A stretch of 64,000 nucleotides of DNA from Acidobacteria bacterium Mor1. GTDB lineage: Bacteria > Acidobacteriota > Polarisedimenticolia > Polarisedimenticolales > Polarisedimenticolaceae. The position numbers and the translations under genes were made by a program. Below are positions 1 to 8,822 of the stretch, in pieces (the stretch's first letter is position 1; the number at the start of each line of letters is the position of its first letter). The stretch spans positions 3,189,350 through 3,253,349 of the forward strand of contig CP011806.1 in the NCBI GenBank assembly GCA_001664505.1, read 5' to 3'. The notes beneath the pieces are model-generated. The model was not told the origin of the DNA, did no database searches, and was given only the letters and a program-made list of their open reading frames with translations.

Positions 1-354
1 TGGCGCAACGCCCCGGTGCGGGAGCCCGACCACGGAAAGGCCTGGCAGCTGCTGGGCTGGTTGGCGTTGATGCTGATCGCCTGCTCCCCCGTCGCCTTCT
101 ACCTGTTCCAACAGATGGAATACATCGAGACGATGTACCGCACCGAGGCGCTGCGCAACGAGCGCGCCCGGCTGGTCGAGGCCGAGCGGCTGCTGCGGGT
201 CGAGACCGCCTCTCTCGAGGCCTTGCCCCGGGTCGAGCGTGAGGCCGACCGGCTGGGACTGGTGCCCGCGTCCCCTGAACAGATCATCGTCGTCGTGCCC
301 TCCGGGCCGGTCGACGACAGCCTGGTAGCCGGCGTCACGCCGGCAGATCGGTGA
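1..354 (+). CDS. ftsL: FtsL-like divisome protein (5' end uncertain)
   Basis: Small bitopic protein of the FtsL type, which in the division complex links FtsB/FtsQ to the FtsW-FtsI synthase. A GTG at 16 would give 112 residues, but the frame is open to the window edge and no ribosome binding site precedes 16, so the start may lie outside. One membrane segment (about residues 10-31 from the GTG) is followed by a charged, heptad-like stretch rich in Glu, Arg and Leu, as expected for the periplasmic coiled coil. FtsL sequences are poorly conserved, so the name rests on size, topology and position directly before ftsI in a dcw cluster. Confidence 0.8.
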   Translation, partial: WRNAPVREPDHGKAWQLLGWLALMLIACSPVAFYLFQQMEYIETMYRTEALRNERARLVEAERLLRVETASLEALPRVEREADRLGLVPASPEQIIVVVPSGPVDDSLVAGVTPADR

Positions 355-361
355 GGTAGCC

Positions 362-2329
362 ATGGAGCAAAACCGCTTCCGTCATCGCATGTGGGGAGTC
401 GTTCTCGGCGTACTCGCCGCGGCGACCTACGTGGGCTACACCCTCTACGATCTGCAGTACGTGCGCGCCGCCGAGCTCAAGCAGCGCGCCGAGCGCCAGC
501 AGCAGGACCAGGTCGAGATCGCCGGCGGCCGCGGTGCGATCCTCGATCGCAACGGGCGTGAACTCGCGGTCAGCGTCGAGACCGAATCGCTCTACGTGCA
601 CCCCTACCGGCTGACCGACGACGACGTGCGGCGCCGGGCGGCCCGGCAGATCGCCGAGGTGCTCGACGTGCCGACCAGCAAGGTCGCGAACAAGCTGAAG
701 TCGGACAAGCCGTTCGTCTGGATTCAGCGCCGCCTCGACCCCAAGGTCGCCGAGAAGATTCGCGAGCTTGACCTTCCGGTGGGCCCCGCCGGTGCGTTCC
801 ACTTCAAGCCCGAACCCAAGCGGGTCTACCCGCTGGGATCCACCGCCGCCCACGTGCTCGGTTTCGCCAACATCGACCAGAAAGGTGTCGAGGGCATCGA
901 GCTGCTGTTCGACGATCTGCTGCAGGGCGATCCCGAAACGCACCTGGCGCTGCGCGACGGAGCCGGTGGCCGGGTGATGCAGCTGATCCAGGCGCCGACC
1001 CAGCAGCCGGAAGACCTGATCCTGACCCTGGACGTGGTGCTGCAGCACGCCGTCGAACGCGAACTCGAACGCGCCATGCGCGAGACCGGCGCCCGGGCGG
1101 CCTCGGCGGTTCTGCTCGATCCGACCACCGGCGAGGTGCTGGCCCTGGCCAACCGCCCGACGGCCAACCCCAACCGCTACGGCAAGTCCACCGCGACGGA
1201 CCGCCGCAACCGCGCCGTGGTCGACAGCTACGAACCGGGTTCGACGTTCAAGATCGTGACCGCCGCCGCGGCTCTCGACCAGGGCACGATTCGCCCCGGG
1301 CAGCGCTTCGACTGCGAGAACGGCGGGATGCGTACCGGCGGCGACCTGGTTCGCGACCACAAGAAGTTCGGCATCCTGACCGTCAGCGAGATCCTGCAGA
1401 ACTCGAGCAACGTCGGCGTGATGAAGATCAGCCGCACCCTCGAGCCCGAGGTGTTTCACGACTACGTGAAGCGCTTCGGCTTCGGCGAGCGCAGCGGCAT
1501 CGAGCTACCCGGCGAACAGCGCGGCATCGTGCACCCGGTCGCCAACTGGTCCAGCCGCACCGGCGACACCATGGCCTTCGGCCAGGAGGTCGGCGTGACG
1601 GTGCTCCAGATGGCCTCCGCCTTCGCCACGGTGGCCAACGACGGCGTGCGGGTCGCGCCGCGCATAGCCCTGGGCCGCCGGGACGCCGACGGGTTCGAGC
1701 GTTTCCCGGAACCGCCGAACAAACAGGTCATCGCGCCGGACATCGCCCGCCGCTTGAGCCACATGCTCGAACTCGTGGTCGCCGACGGCACCGGACACAA
1801 CGCCGCCATCGACGGCTACTCCATCGCGGGCAAGACCGGTACGGCCCAGATCTTCGGACCCGGCGGTTACTCCAAGACCGACTACATGGCCAGCTTCGGC
1901 GGCTTCGCGCCGGTGCACGCGCCGGCCATCGCCGGCATCGTGACCCTGGACACCCCCGAAGGGGAGCGCCACCAGGGCGGCCAGGTTGCCGCACCGGTGT
2001 TCCGGCGCATCCTCGCCACCGCCCTGCCCCACCTGCGGGCTGCCCGTGACGAAGGTGTGCTGGCGGTGGATCCGAACCGTCACGACGAACCGCTTCGGGC
2101 CAACTGGGTTCGCCAGCGCACGAAGCCGCGAAAGGTGCCGGCGGGTTCCGCCGACTCCCTGCCCGACGTGCGGGGGCTCCCGCTGCGTTCGGCAATCGCG
2201 CGGCTGGCGGCCAGCGGCTGCCGGCCGGAGGTCATCGGAAGCGGAACCGTCACCGCCCAGCAGCCGGCCCCCGGCGACGCCCTCGGCCCCGAGGGCCGCT
2301 GCGTCGTACGGGCGGAGAGGAGAAGCTAG
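362..2329 (+). CDS. ftsI: Peptidoglycan transpeptidase FtsI (PBP3) with C-terminal PASTA domain
   Basis: Septal class B penicillin-binding protein of 655 residues that cross-links peptidoglycan at the division site with FtsW. It has an N-terminal membrane anchor (about residues 9-28), a dimerisation region and a transpeptidase domain with all three active-site motifs: STFK at 294-297 (nucleophile Ser294), SSN at 348-350 and KTG at 491-493. Residues from about 599 form one PASTA-like domain beginning SLPDVRG. PASTA is common on Gram-positive and some other PBPs but absent from the E. coli protein. The ATG follows the ftsL stop by seven bases with a GAGGT site. Confidence 0.96.
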   Translation: MEQNRFRHRMWGVVLGVLAAATYVGYTLYDLQYVRAAELKQRAERQQQDQVEIAGGRGAILDRNGRELAVSVETESLYVHPYRLTDDDVRRRAARQIAEVLDVPTSKVANKLKSDKPFVWIQRRLDPKVAEKIRELDLPVGPAGAFHFKPEPKRVYPLGSTAAHVLGFANIDQKGVEGIELLFDDLLQGDPETHLALRDGAGGRVMQLIQAPTQQPEDLILTLDVVLQHAVERELERAMRETGARAASAVLLDPTTGEVLALANRPTANPNRYGKSTATDRRNRAVVDSYEPGSTFKIVTAAAALDQGTIRPGQRFDCENGGMRTGGDLVRDHKKFGILTVSEILQNSSNVGVMKISRTLEPEVFHDYVKRFGFGERSGIELPGEQRGIVHPVANWSSRTGDTMAFGQEVGVTVLQMASAFATVANDGVRVAPRIALGRRDADGFERFPEPPNKQVIAPDIARRLSHMLELVVADGTGHNAAIDGYSIAGKTGTAQIFGPGGYSKTDYMASFGGFAPVHAPAIAGIVTLDTPEGERHQGGQVAAPVFRRILATALPHLRAARDEGVLAVDPNRHDEPLRANWVRQRTKPRKVPAGSADSLPDVRGLPLRSAIARLAASGCRPEVIGSGTVTAQQPAPGDALGPEGRCVVRAERRS

Positions 2330-2330
2330 C

Positions 2331-3848
2331 TTGGTCGCCACCCAGGGAATCCGGCTGCACGCCCTGCTCGAGCAGGCGGGGGTGCGCCCGATGCAGCCTC
2401 CGGGTGCCGATCCGGAGATTCGGGGCGTTCGTCTCGATTCCCGCCGGGTCGACCAGGGTGACCTCTTCTTCGCGCTCAAGGGATTCCGTACCGACGGCGA
2501 ACGCTTCGTGCCCCAGGCGCTGGAGCGCGGCGCCGCCGCCATCGTCGCCGCCTCGCCGCGGCCGGAGAGCCTCTCCGACGACGTCGCCTGGGTCCGGGTC
2601 GAGGATCCCCGGCGGGTCGCCGGACGTCTCTCGCGGATCTGCTACGGCAAGCCCGACGAAGCGATGGTGCTGGTCGGCATCACCGGAACCAACGGCAAGA
2701 CCACCGTGGTGTTCTTCCTCGAGTCGATCGCCGCCGCCGCCGGCCGCCCGGTGGGCCGCATCGGGACCGTCAGCAACGCCATCGACGGCGTCGAGGTCCC
2801 CGCTGCGCTGACGACGCCGGAAGCTCCGGAGTTCTTCGCACTCCTGGCGGAGATGCGGGAACAGGCCATCGACGTGGTGGCGATGGAGGTTTCCTCCCAC
2901 GCCCTGGAGCTGTCCCGGGTCGACGGCGCCCACTTCCGCGTCGCGGCCTTCCTGAACCTGGGGCGGGACCATCTGGACTTCCACGGCGACGTCGAGAGCT
3001 ACTTCCGCGCCAAGGCCCGGTTGTTCGACGACCTCGGACCCGATGCCGTGGCGGTGCTGCCCGCCGATGACATGTACGGCCGCCGTCTGTCGGAACAGAC
3101 CCGCGCCCAGGTGCTGACCTTCGGCCGCTCCCAGAGCGCCGACGTGCGCCTGACCGAGGAGCATCGCTCCCTGCGCGGCTCCACCGCCATCCTGACGACG
3201 CCGTCGGGCCCGGTCCCGATCGAGACGTCGCTGCTGGGTAGTTTCAACCTGGACAACGTCGCCGCGGCCGCCGCCTGCGCCCACGCCGTCGGCATCCCCG
3301 CCGAGGCGATCACCCGCGGCGTCCGCAACCTGCGCGGCATTCCCGGCCGGATGGAAGCGGTCGATTGCGGCCAGCCCTTCGGCGTGGTGGTCGACTACGC
3401 CCACACCGAAGCGGCCCTGAGCTTGTTGCTCAGCGCGGTGACCGACCTGGCCGAGGGACGGGTCCTGCTGGTCTTCGGCTGCGGAGGCGGGCGGGACCGG
3501 GGCAAGCGGCCGGCAATGGGCCGGGCCGCGGCCCAGGGTGCCGACCTGCTGTTCCTGACCTCGGACAACCCGCGCAACGAAGATCCGCTGGAGATTCTCG
3601 ACGACGTCCGCCGGGGCATCGCCGAACTTCCCGGAGCGATCGAGCGGAGCAAGATCGAACCCGAGCGGGAACGCGCCGTACGCGCGGCCATCGCCGAGGC
3701 CCGTGCAGGGGACGTGGTGATCCTCGCCGGCAAGGGACACGAGACGACTCAGACCGTGGGCAACCGGGAGATCCCGCTGGACGACCGGGAACTGGCGCGA
3801 CAGGCGCTGGCCGAACGCGGTTGGGGTGGTGACCATGCCGATGCTTAG
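2331..3848 (+). CDS. murE: UDP-MurNAc-L-Ala-D-Glu:meso-diaminopimelate ligase MurE
   Basis: Cytoplasmic Mur ligase of 505 residues that adds the third peptide residue of peptidoglycan precursors. The ATP loop reads GITGTNGKTT, and the motif DNPRNEDP is the signature of ligases that accept meso-diaminopimelate rather than lysine. The frame is open far upstream inside ftsI. I chose the TTG one base after the ftsI stop because a GGAGAGGAGAA ribosome binding site lies 7-17 bases before it and the protein then has the usual family length. Its 3' end overlaps murF. Confidence 0.96.
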   Translation: MVATQGIRLHALLEQAGVRPMQPPGADPEIRGVRLDSRRVDQGDLFFALKGFRTDGERFVPQALERGAAAIVAASPRPESLSDDVAWVRVEDPRRVAGRLSRICYGKPDEAMVLVGITGTNGKTTVVFFLESIAAAAGRPVGRIGTVSNAIDGVEVPAALTTPEAPEFFALLAEMREQAIDVVAMEVSSHALELSRVDGAHFRVAAFLNLGRDHLDFHGDVESYFRAKARLFDDLGPDAVAVLPADDMYGRRLSEQTRAQVLTFGRSQSADVRLTEEHRSLRGSTAILTTPSGPVPIETSLLGSFNLDNVAAAAACAHAVGIPAEAITRGVRNLRGIPGRMEAVDCGQPFGVVVDYAHTEAALSLLLSAVTDLAEGRVLLVFGCGGGRDRGKRPAMGRAAAQGADLLFLTSDNPRNEDPLEILDDVRRGIAELPGAIERSKIEPERERAVRAAIAEARAGDVVILAGKGHETTQTVGNREIPLDDRELARQALAERGWGGDHADA

Positions 3849-5232
3849 GCTCGACGACATGGCCCGTGCCACCGGCGGCACGCTGGTGCGGGGTGACGGT
3901 TCCACCGCCGTGGGCAGCTTTGCCATCGACAGCCGCCGGCTCGAACCGGGCGGCATGTTCGTCGCCCTGCGGGGCAGCCGCACCGACGGACACACCTTCC
4001 TCGGCGAGGCCGCCGAACATGGCGCCGCCGCGGCGCTGGTCCAGTACGTCCCCGGCCCCGACGAACCGGCGCCGCCGGCCTTGTTGCGTGTGCCCGAGGC
4101 GGTCAAGGCGCTGGGACGCGCCGGCGCCCTGGCGCGCAACCAGTGCCGCGCCACGAAGTTCCTCGCGGTGACCGGCAGTTCCGGCAAGACCACGACCAAG
4201 GAATTCATCGCCGCCGGACTCGCCGAGGGACACCGGGTCCATCGCACCTCGGGCAACTTCAACAACCATCTCGGAGTGCCCCTGACCCTGCTCGCCTGCC
4301 CCGACGACGCCGAGATGGCGGTCATCGAGATGGGCATGAGTGCGCCGCTGGAGATCGCGGCGCTGGCCGAGATGGCCCGCCCCGACGTCGGCCTGGTGAC
4401 CAACGTCAGCGCGGCTCACCTGGAGAACTTCCGCTCCATCGACGACATCGCCGCCGCCAAGGGCGAACTCTTCGCCATGCTCGGCGATGACGGCGTGTCG
4501 GTGGTGAACCTCGACGACGATCAGGTGCGCGTGCAGGCCCAGCGCCACAAGGGCAAGCAGGTCACCTTCGGCAGCGCCTCCCACGCCGACGTGCGCCTCG
4601 AGGAGATCGAAGATCGTTTCCTGCCCGGCGCCGCGCTGACCTTCCGTCACGACGGCAAACGGCAGCGGCTCGAACTGGCGATCGGCGGGGCCCACGCGGC
4701 GCGCAACGCCCTGGCTGCCCTGGCCACGGTGGTCGCCGCAGGTGCCGACGTCGAGCAGGCGATGCAGGGCATGGCCAAGGTCGAGGCGAGTGCCGGCCGG
4801 GGCAAGACCCAGAAGCTGGACCAGGGCATGCTCCTGATCGACGACAGCTACAACAGCAACCCGGCCGCCATGGCCTCGGTCATCGGCACCCTGGCCTCCA
4901 CCCCGGTCGAGGGTCGCCGCATCCTGGTGATGGGCGACATGCTCGAGCTGGGCCCCGAGAGCCCGGCGATGCACCGGGAAGTCGGCAAGGCTGCCGCCCA
5001 GGCGGGCCTGGACGTGTTGTTCGCGGTGGGCAAGCTCTCGTTGCTCGCCGCCGAGACCGCCCGCCGGGCCGGCGTGCCCCAGGTGCACCATCAGCCCGAC
5101 GCCCGGGACGCCGCCTCGGATCTGCCCGAGTGCGTGCGGCCCGGCGACGCGATCCTGGTCAAGGGTTCGCGTTCGATGAAGCTCGAGATGGTGGTCAAGG
5201 CGCTCCAGCGTGCCTACGGAGGAGCCGCCTGA
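3826..5232 (+). CDS. murF: UDP-MurNAc-tripeptide:D-Ala-D-Ala ligase MurF
   Basis: Mur ligase that adds D-Ala-D-Ala to make the UDP-MurNAc-pentapeptide. The ATP-binding loop is TGSSGKTTTKEF, and the central and C-terminal Mur ligase domains are complete (about 468 residues). The start lies inside the murE 3' end; GTG 3826, ATG 3835 and ATG 3841 are all possible, so the exact start is uncertain. The overlap implies translational coupling to murE. Confidence 0.95.
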   Translation: MVTMPMLRLDDMARATGGTLVRGDGSTAVGSFAIDSRRLEPGGMFVALRGSRTDGHTFLGEAAEHGAAAALVQYVPGPDEPAPPALLRVPEAVKALGRAGALARNQCRATKFLAVTGSSGKTTTKEFIAAGLAEGHRVHRTSGNFNNHLGVPLTLLACPDDAEMAVIEMGMSAPLEIAALAEMARPDVGLVTNVSAAHLENFRSIDDIAAAKGELFAMLGDDGVSVVNLDDDQVRVQAQRHKGKQVTFGSASHADVRLEEIEDRFLPGAALTFRHDGKRQRLELAIGGAHAARNALAALATVVAAGADVEQAMQGMAKVEASAGRGKTQKLDQGMLLIDDSYNSNPAAMASVIGTLASTPVEGRRILVMGDMLELGPESPAMHREVGKAAAQAGLDVLFAVGKLSLLAAETARRAGVPQVHHQPDARDAASDLPECVRPGDAILVKGSRSMKLEMVVKALQRAYGGAA

Positions 5233-6335
5233 TGTTCTACGAGCTGCTCTATCCGCTGCACGAGCAGATCGGCGCGTTCAACGTGTTCCGCTACATCACC
5301 TTCCGCACGGCGATGGCGACGTTGACCGCGCTGCTGGTGGCGCTGATGCTGGGACCGACGTTGATTCGCCAGCTGCGCCAGTTCCAGATCGGCCAGGAGA
5401 TCCGCGAAGAAGGCCCGCAGTCGCATCAGTCCAAGCGCGGCACCCCGACCATGGGCGGCCTGCTGATCATCATCGCCGTGGTGCTGCCGACGCTGCTCTG
5501 GGCCAACCTGGAGAACCGGCTCCTGTGGATCGCCATCGGTTCCACGGTGGCCTTCGGCGCCATCGGCTTCATCGACGACTACCTCAAGGTCGCCAAGAAG
5601 CACAACCTCGGCCTGACCGCCCGGCGCAAGTTCGGCCTGCAGATCGTCGTGGCCGCAGCCCTCGGCGCCGCGCTGATGTGGCTGGAGGGCGAAGGGCTGT
5701 TCGCCCTGGGCGACAAGTCGGCGACCACCCTGACGGTGCCGTTCTTCAAGCAATTCTCCCCGGAGCTGGGCTGGTGGTTCCTGCCCTTCGTCATCCTGGT
5801 GATGACCGGCACGGTCAACGCCGTCAACTTCACCGACGGGCTCGACGGCCTGGCCATCGGCTCGGTGCTGATCGCGTCGGGCACCTTCGTGATCCTGACC
5901 TACGCCGCGGGCAACGCCATCGTCGCCGACTACCTGGGTATCGCCAACGTCAAGGGCTCCGGCGAACTGACGGTGTTCTGTGGCTCCCTCGTCGGCGCCA
6001 GCCTCGGCTTCCTCTGGTTCAACTGTCATCCCGCCGAGGTCTTCATGGGAGACGTCGGCTCGATGGCGCTGGGTGGCGCCCTGGGCACCATCGCGATCCT
6101 GATCAAGCAGGAGGTCCTGCTGATCCTGGTCGGCGGCCTGTTCGTGCTCGAGGCGCTCTCGGTCATCCTGCAGGTCGGATCGTTCAAGCTTCGCGGCGTG
6201 CGCATCTTCCGCATGTCGCCTCTACATCACCATTTCGAGCTGGCCGGCTGGAGCGAGACCAAGGTCGTGATCCGTTTCTGGATCATCGCCCTGATCTTCG
6301 CGCTCCTGTCGCTGGCGACGTTGAAACTGCGATGA
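5232..6335 (+). CDS. mraY: Phospho-MurNAc-pentapeptide transferase MraY
   Basis: Polytopic inner-membrane enzyme (367 residues, about ten membrane segments) that transfers phospho-MurNAc-pentapeptide to undecaprenyl phosphate, giving lipid I. Family motifs are plain: GTPTMGG near the N-terminus, FIDDYLK, NAVNFTDGLDGLA and the C-terminal SPLHHHFEL. The ATG shares one base with the murF TGA stop, so the genes are translationally coupled; a longer in-frame extension into murF is rejected. Confidence 0.97.
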   Translation: MFYELLYPLHEQIGAFNVFRYITFRTAMATLTALLVALMLGPTLIRQLRQFQIGQEIREEGPQSHQSKRGTPTMGGLLIIIAVVLPTLLWANLENRLLWIAIGSTVAFGAIGFIDDYLKVAKKHNLGLTARRKFGLQIVVAAALGAALMWLEGEGLFALGDKSATTLTVPFFKQFSPELGWWFLPFVILVMTGTVNAVNFTDGLDGLAIGSVLIASGTFVILTYAAGNAIVADYLGIANVKGSGELTVFCGSLVGASLGFLWFNCHPAEVFMGDVGSMALGGALGTIAILIKQEVLLILVGGLFVLEALSVILQVGSFKLRGVRIFRMSPLHHHFELAGWSETKVVIRFWIIALIFALLSLATLKLR

Positions 6336-7741
6336 GTGCCACGATGGAACGCTTCGCCGCCCGCAACCCGGAGCTCAAGGACCGGAACGTCCTCGTGGTC
6401 GGCCTCGGCCGTAGCGGCGAGGCCGCGGCATGGCTCGCGCTGTCCCGCGGAGCCCGGGTGCGGGTCACCGACCACCGCCCGCTGCACGAACTGGGCGATG
6501 CGGTCGAACGGCTGCGCGAGGCCGGCGCCGAGATCCAGAGCGGCGGTGACGCCGACGAGTTGGTGCAGCGCAGCGACCTGCTGGTGGTGAGCCCCGGCGT
6601 GCCCCTGACCCTGCCGCTGTTCTCGGCGGCCCGCGCCGCCGGCGTGCCGGTGTGGGGGGAGATCGAGCTGGCCGGACGCTTCACCCAGGGCCGGGTGATC
6701 GGCATCACCGGCTCCAACGGCAAGAGCACCACCACCTCGATGGTCGGCACCATCCTGCGCCGCGCCGGCATCCCCGGAGGCACCGGGGGCAACCTGGATA
6801 TTCCGTTCAGCGATCTGCTGCACACCGACAGCGTCGACTCGGTTCACGCCATCGAGCTGTCCTCGTTCCAGCTGGAGAGCATCGAGCAGTTCCGTCCCGA
6901 CGTGGCGATGGTGCTCAACCTGACGCCGGACCACCTCGACCGCTATCCCTCCTTCGACGCCTACGGCAGGGCCAAGGCGCGGTTGCTCGAGGTCCAGCGC
7001 TCCCGGGACTTCGCGATCCTCAACGCCGACGACCCCGAGGCACACCGCTTCGAGCAGGCGGCGCGGGGCCGTGTCCTGCGCTTCTCCACCCGTGGCGACG
7101 TGCCTGCAGGCGCGTTCGTCCGCGACGGCAAGTTGATCCTGCGCACCGATACCGGCGACGAGGCGTTGATGCCCGTCGACGCCCTGCCGGTGCCCGGCGA
7201 ACACAACGTGGCCAACGCCCTGGCCGCCGCCCTCGGCTGCCGACTGATCGGCTGCACCAAGGAGCAGATCGTCCAGGGTCTCGAGGCCTACCGCCCGCTG
7301 GCCCACCGGCTGGAACCGCTGGGTGAGATCGACGGCGTCAGCTACTTCAACGATTCCAAGGCGACCAATCTGGATTCCGCAGAGCGGGCGCTGACCTCGT
7401 TTCCACCTCACAGCGTCCACGTGATCCTGGGAGGCAAGGACAAGGGGGCCGACTGGCCGGCTCTGGCCACCGCCGTCGTACGGCACGCGCTGAGCGTGCT
7501 GCTGGTCGGCGAGGCGGCTCCCGCGATCCGCGACGCTCTGGGCATGCTCGATGTCGACGTGTTCGAAGCGGGCACCATCGAAGCCGCAGTGCGCGAAGGC
7601 GCCCAGCGAGCGGAACCGGGCGAGGTCGTGTTGCTCTCGCCGGGCTGCGCCTCCTTCGACCAGTACCCGAACTTCATGGCCCGCGGAGACGCGTTCAAGC
7701 GCGCGGTGCGTGCCCTCAACGGGGAGGGCCTGAATGCCTAG
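6332..7741 (+). CDS. murD: UDP-MurNAc-L-alanine:D-glutamate ligase MurD
   Basis: Cytoplasmic Mur ligase of 469 residues adding D-glutamate to UDP-MurNAc-L-Ala. An N-terminal Rossmann-like region (VVGLGRSGEAAAW) is followed by the ATP loop GITGSNGKSTTT and the LNLTPDHLDRY segment. The C-terminal domain has NDSKATN and GGKDKGAD, both typical of MurD. The ATG overlaps the mraY stop by four bases (ATGA). Confidence 0.96.
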   Translation: MSATMERFAARNPELKDRNVLVVGLGRSGEAAAWLALSRGARVRVTDHRPLHELGDAVERLREAGAEIQSGGDADELVQRSDLLVVSPGVPLTLPLFSAARAAGVPVWGEIELAGRFTQGRVIGITGSNGKSTTTSMVGTILRRAGIPGGTGGNLDIPFSDLLHTDSVDSVHAIELSSFQLESIEQFRPDVAMVLNLTPDHLDRYPSFDAYGRAKARLLEVQRSRDFAILNADDPEAHRFEQAARGRVLRFSTRGDVPAGAFVRDGKLILRTDTGDEALMPVDALPVPGEHNVANALAAALGCRLIGCTKEQIVQGLEAYRPLAHRLEPLGEIDGVSYFNDSKATNLDSAERALTSFPPHSVHVILGGKDKGADWPALATAVVRHALSVLLVGEAAPAIRDALGMLDVDVFEAGTIEAAVREGAQRAEPGEVVLLSPGCASFDQYPNFMARGDAFKRAVRALNGEGLNA

Positions 7742-8819
7742 GCGCATGGCCCACGACCCGTGGCTGTTCTTCACCGCCGCCTTCCTTGTGTTGGCCGGAC
7801 TGTTCATGGTCGGCAGCGCCTCCCAGTACGAGGCGGTTCGCGGCAGCGGTGGACCGGCGTACCTGATGAAGCAGGCGGTCCATATCGCCATCGGCGGCAT
7901 CGCGTTCCTGATCGGGCTGTTCGTGCCCTACAACCGCTGGAACCAGCGCTGGATCGCCCTGAGCGCGGTCGGCGTGAGCGCCGTGCTGCTGCTGCTGGTG
8001 TTGGCCATGCCGCCGATCGCCGGAGTCCATCGCTGGATCCGGTTCGGTCCGGTCTCGCTCCAGGTCTCGGAGTTGGCCAAACTCTCGGTGGTGATGTTCC
8101 TCGCGGTGGTGCTGTCCCGCAGGGACCACCGCCTCGACGAACCGCCGGTTGTGGTCAGCTGCCTGTCGGTGATCGGCGCGCTGTCGTTCTTGATCTACAT
8201 CGAGCCCGATCTGGGCTCGGCGTGCGTGCTGGCCCTGATCGCCGGGCTGATGCTCTATGCCGCCGGCCTCAACTGGAAGGCGGTTACCGGACTGGTCGCC
8301 GCCGGCGCCGGCGCCTTTGCCGTCGCCGTGATGATCTCGCCCTACAAGCTGCAGCGGATCAAGACCTTCCTCGACCCCGAGGCGGATACCCAGGGGTCGG
8401 GATTCCAGCTGATGCAGTCGCTGATCGCCGTGGGAAGCGGCGGTCTGACCGGCGTCGGACCGGGACAGGGACAGCAGAAGGCGTTCTTCCTGCCCGAGGC
8501 CCACACCGACTTCATCTTCTCGGTCATCGGCGAAGAGCTGGGCCTGGTCGGCACCGGCGTGCTGCTGGGCGCGTTCATGCTGCTCTACTGGCGCGGGGTG
8601 CGCACGGCGCTTCGCGCCCCCGATCGTTTCGGTTTCTACCTGGCCTTCGGCATCACCCACCTGCTGGTGATCCAGGCCTTGATGAACATGGGTGTCTGCC
8701 TCGGACTGTTGCCGACGACCGGACTGCCGCTGCCCTTGATCAGCTACGGCGGTTCCTCGGCGCTGATGTCGATGGCGGCACTGGGTTTGCTTCTGAATGT
8801 GTCCCAGTACTCGAACTGA
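7734..8819 (+). CDS. ftsW: Division-specific peptidoglycan glycosyltransferase FtsW
   Basis: SEDS-family membrane protein of 361 residues with about ten membrane segments, which polymerises glycan strands from lipid II at the septum with FtsI. The signature GVGPGQGQQK followed by LPEAHTDFIFSVIGEELG is present, as is the late membrane motif GLPLPLISYGGSS. It overlaps the murD 3' end by eight bases and has a GGGGAGGG ribosome binding site inside murD. Confidence 0.96.
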   Translation: MPRRMAHDPWLFFTAAFLVLAGLFMVGSASQYEAVRGSGGPAYLMKQAVHIAIGGIAFLIGLFVPYNRWNQRWIALSAVGVSAVLLLLVLAMPPIAGVHRWIRFGPVSLQVSELAKLSVVMFLAVVLSRRDHRLDEPPVVVSCLSVIGALSFLIYIEPDLGSACVLALIAGLMLYAAGLNWKAVTGLVAAGAGAFAVAVMISPYKLQRIKTFLDPEADTQGSGFQLMQSLIAVGSGGLTGVGPGQGQQKAFFLPEAHTDFIFSVIGEELGLVGTGVLLGAFMLLYWRGVRTALRAPDRFGFYLAFGITHLLVIQALMNMGVCLGLLPTTGLPLPLISYGGSSALMSMAALGLLLNVSQYSN

Positions 8820-8822
8820 GTC

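Noticed and set aside
335-5091. Very long antisense frames across the dcw cluster (for example 335-1459, 2250-4403 and 3430-5091 on the minus strand)
   Set aside because: They lie wholly opposite recognisable mur and fts genes. Their translations are repetitive in Gly, Arg, His and Gln as expected for shadows in GC-rich DNA, and they show no motifs.
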